DNA of 64,000 bases from JAOARY01 sp045345765 (GCA_045345765.1 CP148265.1:1054001-1118000); one strand, 5' to 3'; counted from the stretch's first letter, positions 27,195 to 34,300 are shown. Numbers and translations: made by a program. The notes: generated by a model from the letters alone, not told the origin.

Positions 27195-28244
27195 TTGTTT
27201 AGAAATAAAAAAAATATTTCATTAGTATTAATAATAAGCATGGTTTTCTTTATGTTTTTATTCTCTGCTTGTGAAAAAAAAGATATTAAAGATATTAAAA
27301 TAAGTCGAAATGGATTCTTTCTTGATACATTTATTGATATATCCTTATACGATACAAAAGATGAAAAACTTTTGGATGGTTGTTTTGAAATTTTAAAAGA
27401 TATTGAAAATAAAATGAGTAGACATGATAAAGATAGCGAAATAAGTAAGATAAACAATAAGGCAGGTAAAAATTATACCAAAGTATCTGATGATGTTTAT
27501 TATGTTATAAAAAAATCCTTAGAATTTTCAAATCTTTCTAATGGTAATTTTGATATAACAATCGGTAAATTGGCAAGCCTTTGGAATATAGGTAATAAAG
27601 ATGCTAGATTACCTTCAAAAGATGAAATAGAAGAAGCTTTAAAATATGTAGATTATAAAGATATTAAAATAAAAGAAAACAGCAATATGGTTAAATTAGA
27701 TGAAGAAAATATGATAATTGATTTAGGTGGTATAGCCAAAGGTTATGCTTCTGATAAAATCAAAAATTATTTAGAATCAAAAAATATCAAAAGAGCTATA
27801 ATAAATCTTGGCGGAAATATATGTGTTATAGGTGAAAAATCAAAAGAATTACCTTGGAATATAGGTATTCAAAATCCTTTTAATACTCGAGGTGAATACT
27901 TAGGAATTTTGAAAGTAAAAAATAAATCAGTTGTAACTTCTGGTATATATGAACGATACTTAGAATACAAAGGCAAGAAATATCATCATATATTAAGCCC
28001 ATTTAATGGTTATCCTATACAAAATGAACTTGTTAGTGTATCTATTATATCCTATGATGGTATTGACTGTGATGCACTTTCCACATCCTTATTTGCATTA
28101 GGAAAAGATAATGGACTTAAACTTGCAAATAAACTAACAAATATAGAAGCTATATTTGTTACCAAAGATAAAAAAATCTATCTTACCAATAATTTAAAAG
28201 ATAAATTTATACTTAATGATGATGATTTTGATATAGTTAAATAA
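27195..28244 (+). CDS. apbE: FAD:protein FMN transferase, lipoprotein
   Basis: 349 residues starting at TTG (27195) behind AGAGGTG. The lipoprotein signal ends in LFSAC. ApbE features are the early LDTFIDISLYD motif, IDLGGIAKGYASDKI, AIINLGGNICVIG and the metal/FAD region VTSGIYERY...YHHILSP with a final DCDALSTSLFALG. It transfers FMN from FAD onto a Thr or Ser of extracytoplasmic target proteins. A likely target, an FMN-binding-domain lipoprotein with the acceptor motif, lies at 32.4-32.8 kb. It fits flavin-based extracellular electron transfer together with the NusG-II and Gx-transporter genes next door. Confidence 0.92.
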   Translation: MFRNKKNISLVLIISMVFFMFLFSACEKKDIKDIKISRNGFFLDTFIDISLYDTKDEKLLDGCFEILKDIENKMSRHDKDSEISKINNKAGKNYTKVSDDVYYVIKKSLEFSNLSNGNFDITIGKLASLWNIGNKDARLPSKDEIEEALKYVDYKDIKIKENSNMVKLDEENMIIDLGGIAKGYASDKIKNYLESKNIKRAIINLGGNICVIGEKSKELPWNIGIQNPFNTRGEYLGILKVKNKSVVTSGIYERYLEYKGKKYHHILSPFNGYPIQNELVSVSIISYDGIDCDALSTSLFALGKDNGLKLANKLTNIEAIFVTKDKKIYLTNNLKDKFILNDDDFDIVK

Positions 28245-28250
28245 AAATAT

Positions 28251-28293
28251 AAAAAAGCTAGGAATTATAAATTTATAATTCCTAGCTTTTTTA
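28251..28293. terminator. Bidirectional terminator after apbE
   Basis: A perfect palindrome: AAAAAAGCTAGGAATTATAA pairs with the mirrored arm, with A- and T-runs on either side. It also overlaps the stop codon of the convergent Gx-transporter gene. Confidence 0.92.
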
Positions 28294-28798
28294 TTGATTC
28301 TAATAAAAATTTTGTACAAAATCCTACAAATATACCTGTTAAAAGTCCAAACAAAAATAACATCGGTAAATACATTGTAATTTGAATATTTTGTATTATC
28401 ATTGCTGCCATAAGTATTTGTCCTATATTATGAAAAACGCCTCCTAATATACTGTTTCCAACTATAGAAAATGAATTTTTTAGATTATTTTTCACAAAAT
28501 ACATTACAAAAAAACTAAGCAATCCGCCAGATATACTATATAAAAAACCAGAAAACCCTGAAAACAAAAGTGCTGATAAAAAAGATCTTAAAAACACCAA
28601 AAGCAAGGCCTCTTTAAAACTTAGTAGATAAATACTTGTAAGTACAATTATATTACAAAGACCAAGTTTAGCCCCTGGAATAGCAAAACTTAAGGGAATA
28701 AATCTTTCAAAAAATGAAAGTATTATACCTTGAGCTAATAAAATCGCTATAAACACCATTTTTTTTGTATTATTTATATTATCAGTTTGATACAGCAT
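28265..28798 (-). CDS. Gx transporter family membrane protein (HepI-like, PF07456)
   Basis: 177 residues with five or six membrane helices and the characteristic FSFAIPGAKLGLCNIIVL-like segment (here LSFAIPGAKLGLCNIIVL) and SGGLLSFFVM. These proteins were annotated as heptaprenyl diphosphate synthase component I but resemble ECF-type S components. They recur beside ApbE and FMN-binding proteins in flavinylated redox loci. The start codon lies inside the 3' end of the NusG-II gene (17-base overlap), showing tight coupling. Role inferred: a quinone or flavin-related membrane component of the redox module. Confidence 0.85.
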   Translation of the reverse strand: MLYQTDNINNTKKMVFIAILLAQGIILSFFERFIPLSFAIPGAKLGLCNIIVLTSIYLLSFKEALLLVFLRSFLSALLFSGFSGFLYSISGGLLSFFVMYFVKNNLKNSFSIVGNSILGGVFHNIGQILMAAMIIQNIQITMYLPMLFLFGLLTGIFVGFCTKFLLESIKKLGIINL

Positions 28799-29159
28799 CT
28801 ACTTCCACCTTCTCATCCTTGGTTGAAACAATTTGTATAAATAATTTATGAGGCAAACAAACAATCATTTCGTTTTTACCTTCAATAAATCCAGTATCTA
28901 AACATACTTTATTATCACAATCCGATTCCAACATCTCAACTCCACCGTCATGTATATGTATTATATTATGTCCATATTCATTGTCAATTTCAATTTTTTT
29001 ATCCTTATTTGTTATAAATTCTTCTTTATATAATTTAGAATCTATATAAATCTGAACCTTCATATCTGTTGATATTTCTTTTGTAAAATGCTTATATACA
29101 AAAAAAGAAATACCTATTAAAAGAATTAAAACAATAAGAATTTTATCTCCTTTTTTCAT
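28782..29159 (-). CDS. NusG domain II-containing membrane-anchored protein
   Basis: 125 residues. One N-terminal membrane anchor (about 7-23) is followed by an extracytoplasmic NusG-II-type beta domain with YIDSKLYKEEF, conserved Cys in DCDNKVCLDTGFIEG and the C-terminal ICLPHKLFI-like motif (here MIVCLPHKLFIQIV). Three cysteines in fixed spacing suggest a disulfide or cofactor site. It is first in a two-gene unit with the Gx transporter. Such pairs occur with apbE in flavin-based extracellular redox systems. Function unproven. Confidence 0.85.
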   Translation of the reverse strand: MKKGDKILIVLILLIGISFFVYKHFTKEISTDMKVQIYIDSKLYKEEFITNKDKKIEIDNEYGHNIIHIHDGGVEMLESDCDNKVCLDTGFIEGKNEMIVCLPHKLFIQIVSTKDEKVEVDAVSN

Positions 29160-29573
29160 AAAAAAACTCCCGTATTAAAAATTATTTTAAGCTTTTTAAT
29201 TTTATCATAGAAATATAAAAAAAGTCTAATTAAAAAGATTGCCTGAGTAAAATTAGATGATTTTTTGTATATAAAATTATTCAATAATTAGAAAATAAAA
29301 AAAAATTATTTTTTTCTAAAAGAAACCTCTACTTCAAACGTTATATATATTCTTATTTAAGTTCTAAAAAAGTTATTTCGATATATTTTAGACAAATTAC
29401 ACAATTGAAAAATATAGAAAATAAGACTTTAAAATATAATTTTACATATATATATATATATATTATAATAATTTCATGATATTTTATTTTTAGGAAATAT
29501 CTCTTGTATGCATTTTGCTTTTTAAGTACATACAATTATCTAACTAATTTACGACCGAAAGGAGGTGCACTAA
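29160..29573. other. Intergenic region ahead of the streptide-like cassette
   Basis: About 410 bases, very AT-rich. It contains a (TA)n run at about 29448-29463 and an inverted repeat TTGTATG (29504-29510) / CATACAA (29529-29535) about 40 bases before the precursor start, possibly a regulatory hairpin or operator. No Rgg-type regulator gene or SHP pheromone is visible, unlike streptococcal streptide loci. No other gene supported. Confidence 0.55.
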
Positions 29574-29636
29574 ATGTCAAATAGAGCTAGAGCTATATTA
29601 GAAAGAAGTTTTACTGGAAAAGGAGATGGATGGTAA
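29574..29636 (+). CDS. Streptide-like KxxxW RiPP precursor peptide
   Basis: A 20-codon gene: MSNRARAILERSFTGKGDGW, then TAA. An excellent AAAGGAGGTG site stands seven bases before the ATG. Streptococcal StrA/SuiA precursors have the same design: MSK-start, short charged leader with ILE/VLE, then the KGDGW core in which the radical SAM enzyme StrB/SuiB joins Lys to Trp. Here the core GKGDGW is placed at the very C-terminus, so no tail needs to be removed after Trp. A terminator follows directly, then a StrB-like enzyme and an exporter. The expected product is a short macrocycle. The peptide is too short for normal gene finders. Confidence 0.88.
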   Translation: MSNRARAILERSFTGKGDGW

Positions 29637-29639
29637 AAT

Positions 29640-29670
29640 AAAAAAGGAGGGATGACCTCCTTTTTTGTTT
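29640..29670 (+). terminator. Terminator/attenuator between precursor and maturase genes
   Basis: An 11-bp stem AAAAAAGGAGG / CCTCCTTTTTT with a 5-base loop four bases after the precursor stop. Partial read-through would give much more precursor than enzyme. Confidence 0.88.
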
Positions 29671-29709
29671 TAAAAATATATTTAAATTAGAAAGGAGATA
29701 TACTAAAAA

Positions 29710-29730
29710 GTGAATTTAGTATTTATATAA
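29710..29730 (+). CDS. Possible leader mini-ORF coupling translation to the maturase
   Basis: GTG start, six codons (MNLVFI) and a TAA ending one base before the maturase ATG. The only good ribosome site in the area (AAAGGAGA, 29691-29698) is spaced for this GTG and is about 34 bases from the maturase ATG. Translation of the enzyme may depend on this short ORF. Its product is probably not functional. Confidence 0.35.
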   Translation: MNLVFI

Positions 29731-29731
29731 T

Positions 29732-31057
29732 ATGCAAAATTATTTGATTAGATTAGAATTTATTGGTGGGATTATATTTAATTTAAAAACTTTTGATAGA
29801 ATTGAAATAAGTAAGTCTGAAGCAATTTATCTTAAAGCTTTGGAATACACAGGTTCTAAAGCCTTAGCGGAGAAATTATTAAAAAAACTAACAGCATCAA
29901 ATATTAATTCTATTGATGTCGATAAATTTAGAAAAGTGATAGAAGATAAACTTAAAAATAATAAAAAATTAAAATTTGAAATAGCATTAAAAATTTTAGA
30001 AGAAAAAATTTCCAAAGTATATAATACATACAATCTATCTGCTCCATTGGAAGTAGCTATTTATCCATCTATGACATGCAATCTTAATTGCAAATTTTGT
30101 TTTGTAAATTATAAGGATTATGATAGTTCAAGTCTTAAAAATGCTTACTATTGGAATAGTTTAATCTCAATTTTTAAGAGCATGGATGTTGTAAGTTTAT
30201 CAATCTTAGGAGGTGAACCTACAATATATAAAGATATAGATTTAGTACTTAAGCATATAGAAAATATCGGAATAATAACCACCATAACTACAAATGGAGT
30301 AAATATAAAACAAAGCACTTACGATTTAATTTTAAACTCAAAATATATAACGCCTGTGTTTTCTATACAATCCTTAAATGATTTACACAAAAATCTAACA
30401 GGAATAAGTTATAAAGTACCGATTTCAAATATTCATAGGTTTATTAAAGATGGTAAAAAAGTAAGAATAAATTCTGTTTATACAGAACAAAGTGTATCTG
30501 ATTTTAAAGAAATTATAGATTTTTGTGTAGAAAATAAAATCGATAGATATTCTATTGGTTACTATTTTGAAAATAACAAAAATAATAAAATTAATAGTAA
30601 AAAAAATTTATTAGATTTAAGAATTTTAGAAGATGAATTACAAGAATATATATCAACTATACAAAATGGAGAACAATTAAGATTTTCTATAGAAGGATGT
30701 ATGTTGTATACAGCTTATCCAGAAATCGAAAAAGAAATGGTTTATTTGACTGAATTTGATAAAAAATATTATGGTTGTCGTGCAGGTAAAAGCAAAATTG
30801 AAATTTATCAAGATGGAAGAGCTTTACCTTGTATTCTTTTTGAAAATATAGACTTAAATTATAAAAAGGTGGATTCAAATAATTTCGAAGAAAATTGGTA
30901 TAAAAATGAAATTTTTAATTACATCAGGGAAACAAAAACTAATAATACTATTTGTAATTCCTGTGGTTTTATTGATATTTGTAATGGTGGGTGTACAGGA
31001 GAAAAAATCAAAAACTATGGCTATGATTTTAAAAATGCAAGGTTGTGTAATAAATGA
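29732..31057 (+). CDS. StrB/SuiB-like radical SAM/SPASM maturase (Lys-Trp crosslink)
   Basis: 441 residues. The N-terminal RiPP-recognition-like part (LIRLEFIGGIIFNLKTFDRIE) is followed by LEVAIYPSMTCNLNCKFCF, where Cys116, Cys120 and Cys123 form the CxxxCxxC site for the SAM [4Fe-4S] cluster. LGGEPTIY is the SAM-binding GGE motif. The C-terminal SPASM region has Cys in YYGCRAGKSKIEIYQDG, LPCILF and CNSCGFIDICNGGC, ligands for auxiliary clusters. The layout matches StrB/SuiB, which form the Lys-Cbeta to Trp-C7 bond in KGDGW. It sits between the precursor and an MFS gene whose start overlaps its stop (ATGA). No start other than ATG 29732 is open because of an in-frame TAG upstream. Confidence 0.9.
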   Translation: MQNYLIRLEFIGGIIFNLKTFDRIEISKSEAIYLKALEYTGSKALAEKLLKKLTASNINSIDVDKFRKVIEDKLKNNKKLKFEIALKILEEKISKVYNTYNLSAPLEVAIYPSMTCNLNCKFCFVNYKDYDSSSLKNAYYWNSLISIFKSMDVVSLSILGGEPTIYKDIDLVLKHIENIGIITTITTNGVNIKQSTYDLILNSKYITPVFSIQSLNDLHKNLTGISYKVPISNIHRFIKDGKKVRINSVYTEQSVSDFKEIIDFCVENKIDRYSIGYYFENNKNNKINSKKNLLDLRILEDELQEYISTIQNGEQLRFSIEGCMLYTAYPEIEKEMVYLTEFDKKYYGCRAGKSKIEIYQDGRALPCILFENIDLNYKKVDSNNFEENWYKNEIFNYIRETKTNNTICNSCGFIDICNGGCTGEKIKNYGYDFKNARLCNK

Positions 31058-32247
31058 TGAATAAATGCTCAAATGAAAGCTTATTCAAGCTATATTATAT
31101 GCTCCAAAAATCACTAATGATATATGTTGTTATAATACTTTACTATCAATATAAAGGGCTTGATTTCACTCAAATTATGATATTAAATGCCATAATTTCA
31201 TTTGTAACATTAATACTTGAAATTCCCTCTGGAATAATTGCTGATTTATATAGTAGAAAAAAATTAATATTTTTTGGGTTAGTAAATTCTATTTTAAGTT
31301 TATTTATAATATTGTTTGCAAAAACTTATTTATATTTTATCTTTGCTGCTATTTTAATGGGCATATCTTCATCTGCAATTTCTGGTGCTGATATTGCTTA
31401 TATATATGACTATTTTAAAAACAATGGTGATGAAGATAATTTTAAAAATTATTTTTCAAAATTATCAAGCAAACAATTTATTGTAATAGCTATTTCAACC
31501 TTTATTTCAGGTTCTGTTTTTAGCTATAATCCTCATATTCCAATAATCATGAGTATAATTTTTCAATTAATATCATTGATTGCTGTTTCCAAGTTCAAAA
31601 AAGATAATAATATTAATAAAGATAATGAATATAATATATCTAAAAAACTAAAAGAGCATTATAGAATATTAAAACAAAAAAATATATTTAGATTAATAAT
31701 AATATTTATTATAATGACTATTATTATTTCTAATTTAAATTATCTTACTCAACCATATCTTGTCGAAAATAATATTGATTTAAGATTTTTAGGTGTTATA
31801 TTTCTTTCTTTTAATATGATTTCTTCTTATGGTGCAAAAAAATCAAATATAATTAGTAAATTAGGTTCAAAAAATATAATTTTTATTTTTGCAATAATTT
31901 TATTGATTTTATCGAATTTAAATGATTATAAGGCTATAGTTATATTCTTATTGGCTAGATTTTTAAGTGGCAGTATTTGGCCTGCATTAAATTCAGATTT
32001 AAATAAATTAATTGATAGTAAAAATAGAGCTTCGATAATGTCTTATAAAAATTTAATGATTCAAATAGTATTTATATTTTTAGATCCATTAGTAGGTTTT
32101 GTAGCTGATTATAGAAATATTCATTTTGTTTATTTAGTCCTTGGATTGATACTAATTACTTATTTATTATCAACTATAATATTAAGTAGATTAAGAAATC
32201 TATATTATGTACAAAAACCTAAAAATTTTTATGATAAAGCTAAATAA
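31054..32247 (+). CDS. MFS transporter, probable exporter of the KxxxW peptide
   Basis: 397 residues with about 12 membrane helices. The loop 2-3 motif GIIADLYSRKKLI matches the MFS signature G-x-x-D-R-x-G-R-R-like. The start codon overlaps the maturase stop, so the two are translationally coupled. Its position in the cassette suggests export of the modified peptide. No protease domain is present, so removal of the leader must be done elsewhere. The family also includes drug exporters, so the substrate is inferred from context. Confidence 0.85.
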   Translation: MMNKCSNESLFKLYYMLQKSLMIYVVIILYYQYKGLDFTQIMILNAIISFVTLILEIPSGIIADLYSRKKLIFFGLVNSILSLFIILFAKTYLYFIFAAILMGISSSAISGADIAYIYDYFKNNGDEDNFKNYFSKLSSKQFIVIAISTFISGSVFSYNPHIPIIMSIIFQLISLIAVSKFKKDNNINKDNEYNISKKLKEHYRILKQKNIFRLIIIFIIMTIIISNLNYLTQPYLVENNIDLRFLGVIFLSFNMISSYGAKKSNIISKLGSKNIIFIFAIILLILSNLNDYKAIVIFLLARFLSGSIWPALNSDLNKLIDSKNRASIMSYKNLMIQIVFIFLDPLVGFVADYRNIHFVYLVLGLILITYLLSTIILSRLRNLYYVQKPKNFYDKAK

Positions 32248-32263
32248 CTGCTAAAAATCTAAT

Positions 32264-32370
32264 TAAAAAGAGGCTGTCACATTAAGAAATTTAGCTATAA
32301 TATACTGTGTTATAAATTTAGAATACTCACAATATACTATATCTTCTTTCTTAGTTGAGCAGCCCCTTTT
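32264..32370. terminator. Long imperfect hairpin between MFS and FMN-lipoprotein genes
   Basis: Outer arms AAAAGAGGCTG / CAGCCCCTTTT with partly paired inner segments (TTAAGAAA / TTTCTTAG, ATATACTGTG / CACAATATAC). Convergent genes flank it, so it likely ends both. Confidence 0.7.
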
Positions 32371-32372
32371 GA

Positions 32373-32831
32373 TTAATGACTTTCTTCAGCTTCAATTATA
32401 GCTATATCAGTCTTTCCTTCTTGTGCATTTTTTAGTACTTCTTCTGCTAATGCTTTAAAATTATTAGTACTCCCTGTTGCTCCTGAAACTGTATCTATTT
32501 GTGAATCTTGTTTTTCTTTTATATCTTCTATCATCTTTGTATAAGCTTCTGTCGGAGTTATGCCTGCAACATTCTTATAAGTTGTTGAATATTCCTCATC
32601 TGCACTCTTTAGCTTATCTTCATTATTTTTATAATCGAATTTCACATCAGAAATCTTACCTTCTTCTATAGTAACTTCTATAAAAGGTTTCCATCCATGA
32701 TTATCAAAATCCTTGTATTCACCTTTATATGTACCATCTTGATAACTAACTTCCTTAGCACCACAACCAGTTAAAAGCATCAAAGATAACGCTCCTACTA
32801 TTATTCCTTTTTTTAAATTATTAAATTTCAT
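32373..32831 (-). CDS. FMN-binding-domain lipoprotein, likely ApbE-flavinylated
   Basis: 152 residues. The lipoprotein signal ends in LLTGC (Cys23). The mature part is a single FMN-binding domain (YQDGTYKGEYKDF, FIEVTIEEGKISDV) with the acceptor motif DTVSGATGSTNNF, in which ApbE attaches FMN to Thr or Ser. It would be an extracytoplasmic electron carrier like PplA-type lipoproteins of Gram-positive extracellular electron transfer. Its modifying enzyme apbE is about 4 kb away, with the KxxxW cassette in between. A Fur-like palindrome lies about 107 bases ahead of its start. Confidence 0.9.
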   Translation of the reverse strand: MKFNNLKKGIIVGALSLMLLTGCGAKEVSYQDGTYKGEYKDFDNHGWKPFIEVTIEEGKISDVKFDYKNNEDKLKSADEEYSTTYKNVAGITPTEAYTKMIEDIKEKQDSQIDTVSGATGSTNNFKALAEEVLKNAQEGKTDIAIIEAEESH

Positions 32832-32937
32832 TATTTCCCCACCTTTCTTCTATTCTTTTATATTTATATTTCCAAAATTCTAATTTTATAACTCTAAAAA
32901 TAAAAATTATAAATTAAAATATTAGATTTTTTAATCA

Positions 32938-32959
32938 TGATAATTAATATCAATTATCA
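32938..32959 (-). promoter_or_regulatory. Fur-like palindrome upstream of the FMN lipoprotein
   Basis: Arms TGATAATT / AATTATCA with six bases between. The halves equal Fur consensus halves, but the spacing is one base longer than the standard 21-bp arrangement. Iron control of an extracellular redox protein is plausible; the assignment is tentative. Confidence 0.45.
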
Positions 32960-33127
32960 TCGTATTATATTTTATATTAAAACTAAAATAATATCAATTC
33001 TTTTTTATAATAATTATAAATCGCAAAATTATTATAAAAAAATTATTAAATTATTATAAAAAAATCATTATTAAAATAAAAAATATTTAATTTTAATCAT
33101 TTATTTACTTTAATTCTTTTTTAAAAA

Positions 33128-33176
33128 GCAAAAAATCCTTTGCTTTGGAGGACTTACCTCTAAAACAAAGGATCTT
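33128..33176 (-). terminator. Terminator of the four-peptide operon
   Basis: Arms ATCCTTTG / CAAAGGAT enclosing an inner GAGG / CCTC stem. Minus-strand readout ends in ATTTTTTGCTTTTT. Confidence 0.88.
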
Positions 33177-33229
33177 ATTTATGATTTTTTATAATATAAA
33201 AATAAATTAAGTATAATTTCTGTCATATT

Positions 33230-33319
33230 CTAAGCAAATATTTTAAGTATTTCTAATATTGCTGGAAAAACTACTTCACAAACCTTTATAATACTATCTA
33301 GTATCCCTGCTAACATCAT
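33230..33319 (-). CDS. Small amphipathic peptide, copy 4 of tandem cluster
   Basis: 29 residues, starting MMLAGILDSIIKVCEVVF and ending PAILEILKIFA. It has a strong GGAGG site ahead of two consecutive ATG codons. There is no leader, signal peptide or cleavage site. A predicted amphipathic helix is bent at a conserved Pro and has one conserved Cys. It is last in a four-gene array before the terminator and differs from copy 3 at only two residues (Ser/Thr and Val/Ala). It resembles leaderless bacteriocins or phenol-soluble-modulin-like peptides in size and character but matches no family I can name. Confidence 0.75.
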   Translation of the reverse strand: MMLAGILDSIIKVCEVVFPAILEILKIFA

Positions 33320-33361
33320 AATTTTTCCTCCTCTTTATAAAAAAATATAAATTTTAAAATT

Positions 33362-33451
33362 CTAAGCGAATATCTTAAGTATTTCTAATATTGCTGGAAA
33401 TGCTACTTCACAAACCTTTATAATTGTATCTAATATACCTGCTAACATCAT
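33362..33451 (-). CDS. Small amphipathic peptide, copy 3 of tandem cluster
   Basis: 29 residues starting MMLAGILDTIIKVCEVAF and ending PAILEILKIFA. AAAGGAGGG precedes the double ATG. It is nearly identical to copy 4 at protein and DNA level, which indicates recent duplication with retained frame and start signals. It has the shared Cys and Pro positions of the array. See the finding on the cluster for possible roles. Confidence 0.75.
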   Translation of the reverse strand: MMLAGILDTIIKVCEVAFPAILEILKIFA

Positions 33452-33497
33452 AATCTTTCCCTCCTTTTTGTATTATATTAAATATATTCCCTATATT

Positions 33498-33584
33498 TTA
33501 AGCAAATAATTTAAGTATTGCTATTACTGCTGGGAATACAATTTCACAAACCTTTATAATTGTTGCTAAAGTTCCTGCTAACAT
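33498..33584 (-). CDS. Small amphipathic peptide, copy 2 of tandem cluster
   Basis: 28 residues starting MLAGTLATIIKVCEIVF and ending PAVIAILKLFA. GAGGGG precedes the single ATG. The N-terminal half equals copy 1 (MLAGTLAT), while the centre (IIKVCE) equals copies 3 and 4, so it is intermediate between the two subtypes. Net charge is about +1 against about -1 for copies 3 and 4. Confidence 0.75.
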   Translation of the reverse strand: MLAGTLATIIKVCEIVFPAVIAILKLFA

Positions 33585-33642
33585 AGTAACCCCTCCTCAT
33601 TCTTCTAAATATTGTGACTTTTCTAAAAATATTAATTAAATT

Positions 33643-33729
33643 TTAAGCGAAAAACTTAAGTATCTTTAATATTATTGGAAATGCTACCTCACAAATTGTT
33701 ATTATTGTTGCTAAAGTTCCTGCTAACAT
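33643..33729 (-). CDS. Small amphipathic peptide, copy 1 of tandem cluster
   Basis: 28 residues starting MLAGTLATIITICEVAF and ending PIILKILKFFA. AAAGGAGTG precedes the ATG. It is first in the array, about 75 bases after the predicted transcription start. It is the most divergent copy (ITICE in place of IKVCE, and two lysines near the C-terminus). All four keep MLAG, the central Cys-Glu, the Phe-Pro pair and the final Phe-Ala. Confidence 0.75.
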   Translation of the reverse strand: MLAGTLATIITICEVAFPIILKILKFFA

Positions 33730-33811
33730 ATAATATCACTCCTTTGCAATTCCATAATATATAACAGTAGTAATTAATAAGAATATTATGTATTGCTTTT
33801 CTATTAATTTA

Positions 33812-33840
33812 ATTTTACCACAGTATTTTTCGAATTTCAA
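33812..33840 (-). promoter_or_regulatory. Promoter of the four-peptide operon
   Basis: Minus strand: TTGAAA, 17-base spacer ending TGTGG, TAAAAT (extended -10). The predicted start is near 33805, 75 bases before the first peptide. Confidence 0.75.
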
Positions 33841-34140
33841 TAAGATGTTTTTTCGAGTAATTTTGTCGAAACCTTTGAAACAGCTGTTTTATAACGCTCA
33901 TTTTTCTTGTTTTTTTACTCGAACGCTCTATTTTGCATTTTAAGTTGTTTTTTTGTTCATTCAGGTAAAGTCAATATTTTCTGAAAATTTAAAATAGAGA
34001 AAAAAGTCCTATAGAAAATAATTCTTTAGAACTATTTTTTACAAGACTTTCTTTTCCCTTTTTTTAGTCTTTTAAATATTATTTTAATTTAAAATAAATT
34101 TAATAAAAATTTTTAAGCTAATATTTTGTTACCCAATTAA
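33841..34140. other. Upstream region of the peptide operon
   Basis: About 300 bases to the IS remnant. It has repeated short words (GAGCGTT twice, TTCGA/TCGAA several times around 33835-33925) that may be operator sites, and an AT-rich hairpin at about 33998-34060 (AAAAAAGTC ... GACTTTCTTTT) that could be a terminator for tnpB. No gene supported. Confidence 0.5.
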
Positions 34141-34300
34141 TTTATCTTTACACTTATTGTGACATGCTCCCCCACTAAACTTAACAGTTTTGAGGGGGCT
34201 TCTTGGGATGTAATAACCCTACGGTTACTATGATTACCAAGCTCTACGGGTAAGCCCTACCCTGTTTATGATTTAATATTTTAACAACAATTTTCCTTGA
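34141..34300 (-). ncRNA. Probable omega-RNA region at the 3' end of tnpB
   Basis: In IS200/IS605 elements the omega-RNA overlaps the 3' end of tnpB and runs to the right end, where the guide begins. Here the GC-rich, structured stretch from the last tnpB codons to the GGGGGC hairpin fits. Boundaries and expression are inferred, not seen. Confidence 0.45.

Larger units (their letters stand above)
32832..33229. other. Intergenic region between FMN lipoprotein and peptide cluster
   Basis: About 400 bases. It holds the upstream region of the FMN lipoprotein (with the Fur-like site), a run of A/T direct repeats around 33000-33065 (AATTATTATAAAAAAAT-like units) and the terminator of the four-peptide operon at 33128-33176. 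No other gene supported. Confidence 0.6.

Noticed and set aside
29353..29535. 60-codon minus-strand ORF upstream of the KxxxW precursor
   Set aside because: Consists of low-complexity (TA)n translation (IYIYIYV), has no ribosome site and no family resemblance.
29652..29690. 12-codon ORF starting in the terminator loop (MTSFFVL...)
   Set aside because: The GGAGGG lies directly against the ATG, too close for a ribosome site, and the sequence is explained by the terminator stem.
33230..33729. Repeated units at 33.2-33.7 kb as a CRISPR array
   Set aside because: The repeats are coding (28-29 codons with ribosome sites), spaced 110-145 bases apart and diverge at wobble positions. No short repeat-spacer pattern and no cas genes.
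33230..33729. The tandem peptides as AgrD-type autoinducer precursors
   Set aside because: They have a central Cys followed by four residues, but lack the charged C-terminal tail of AgrD, and no AgrB gene is present.
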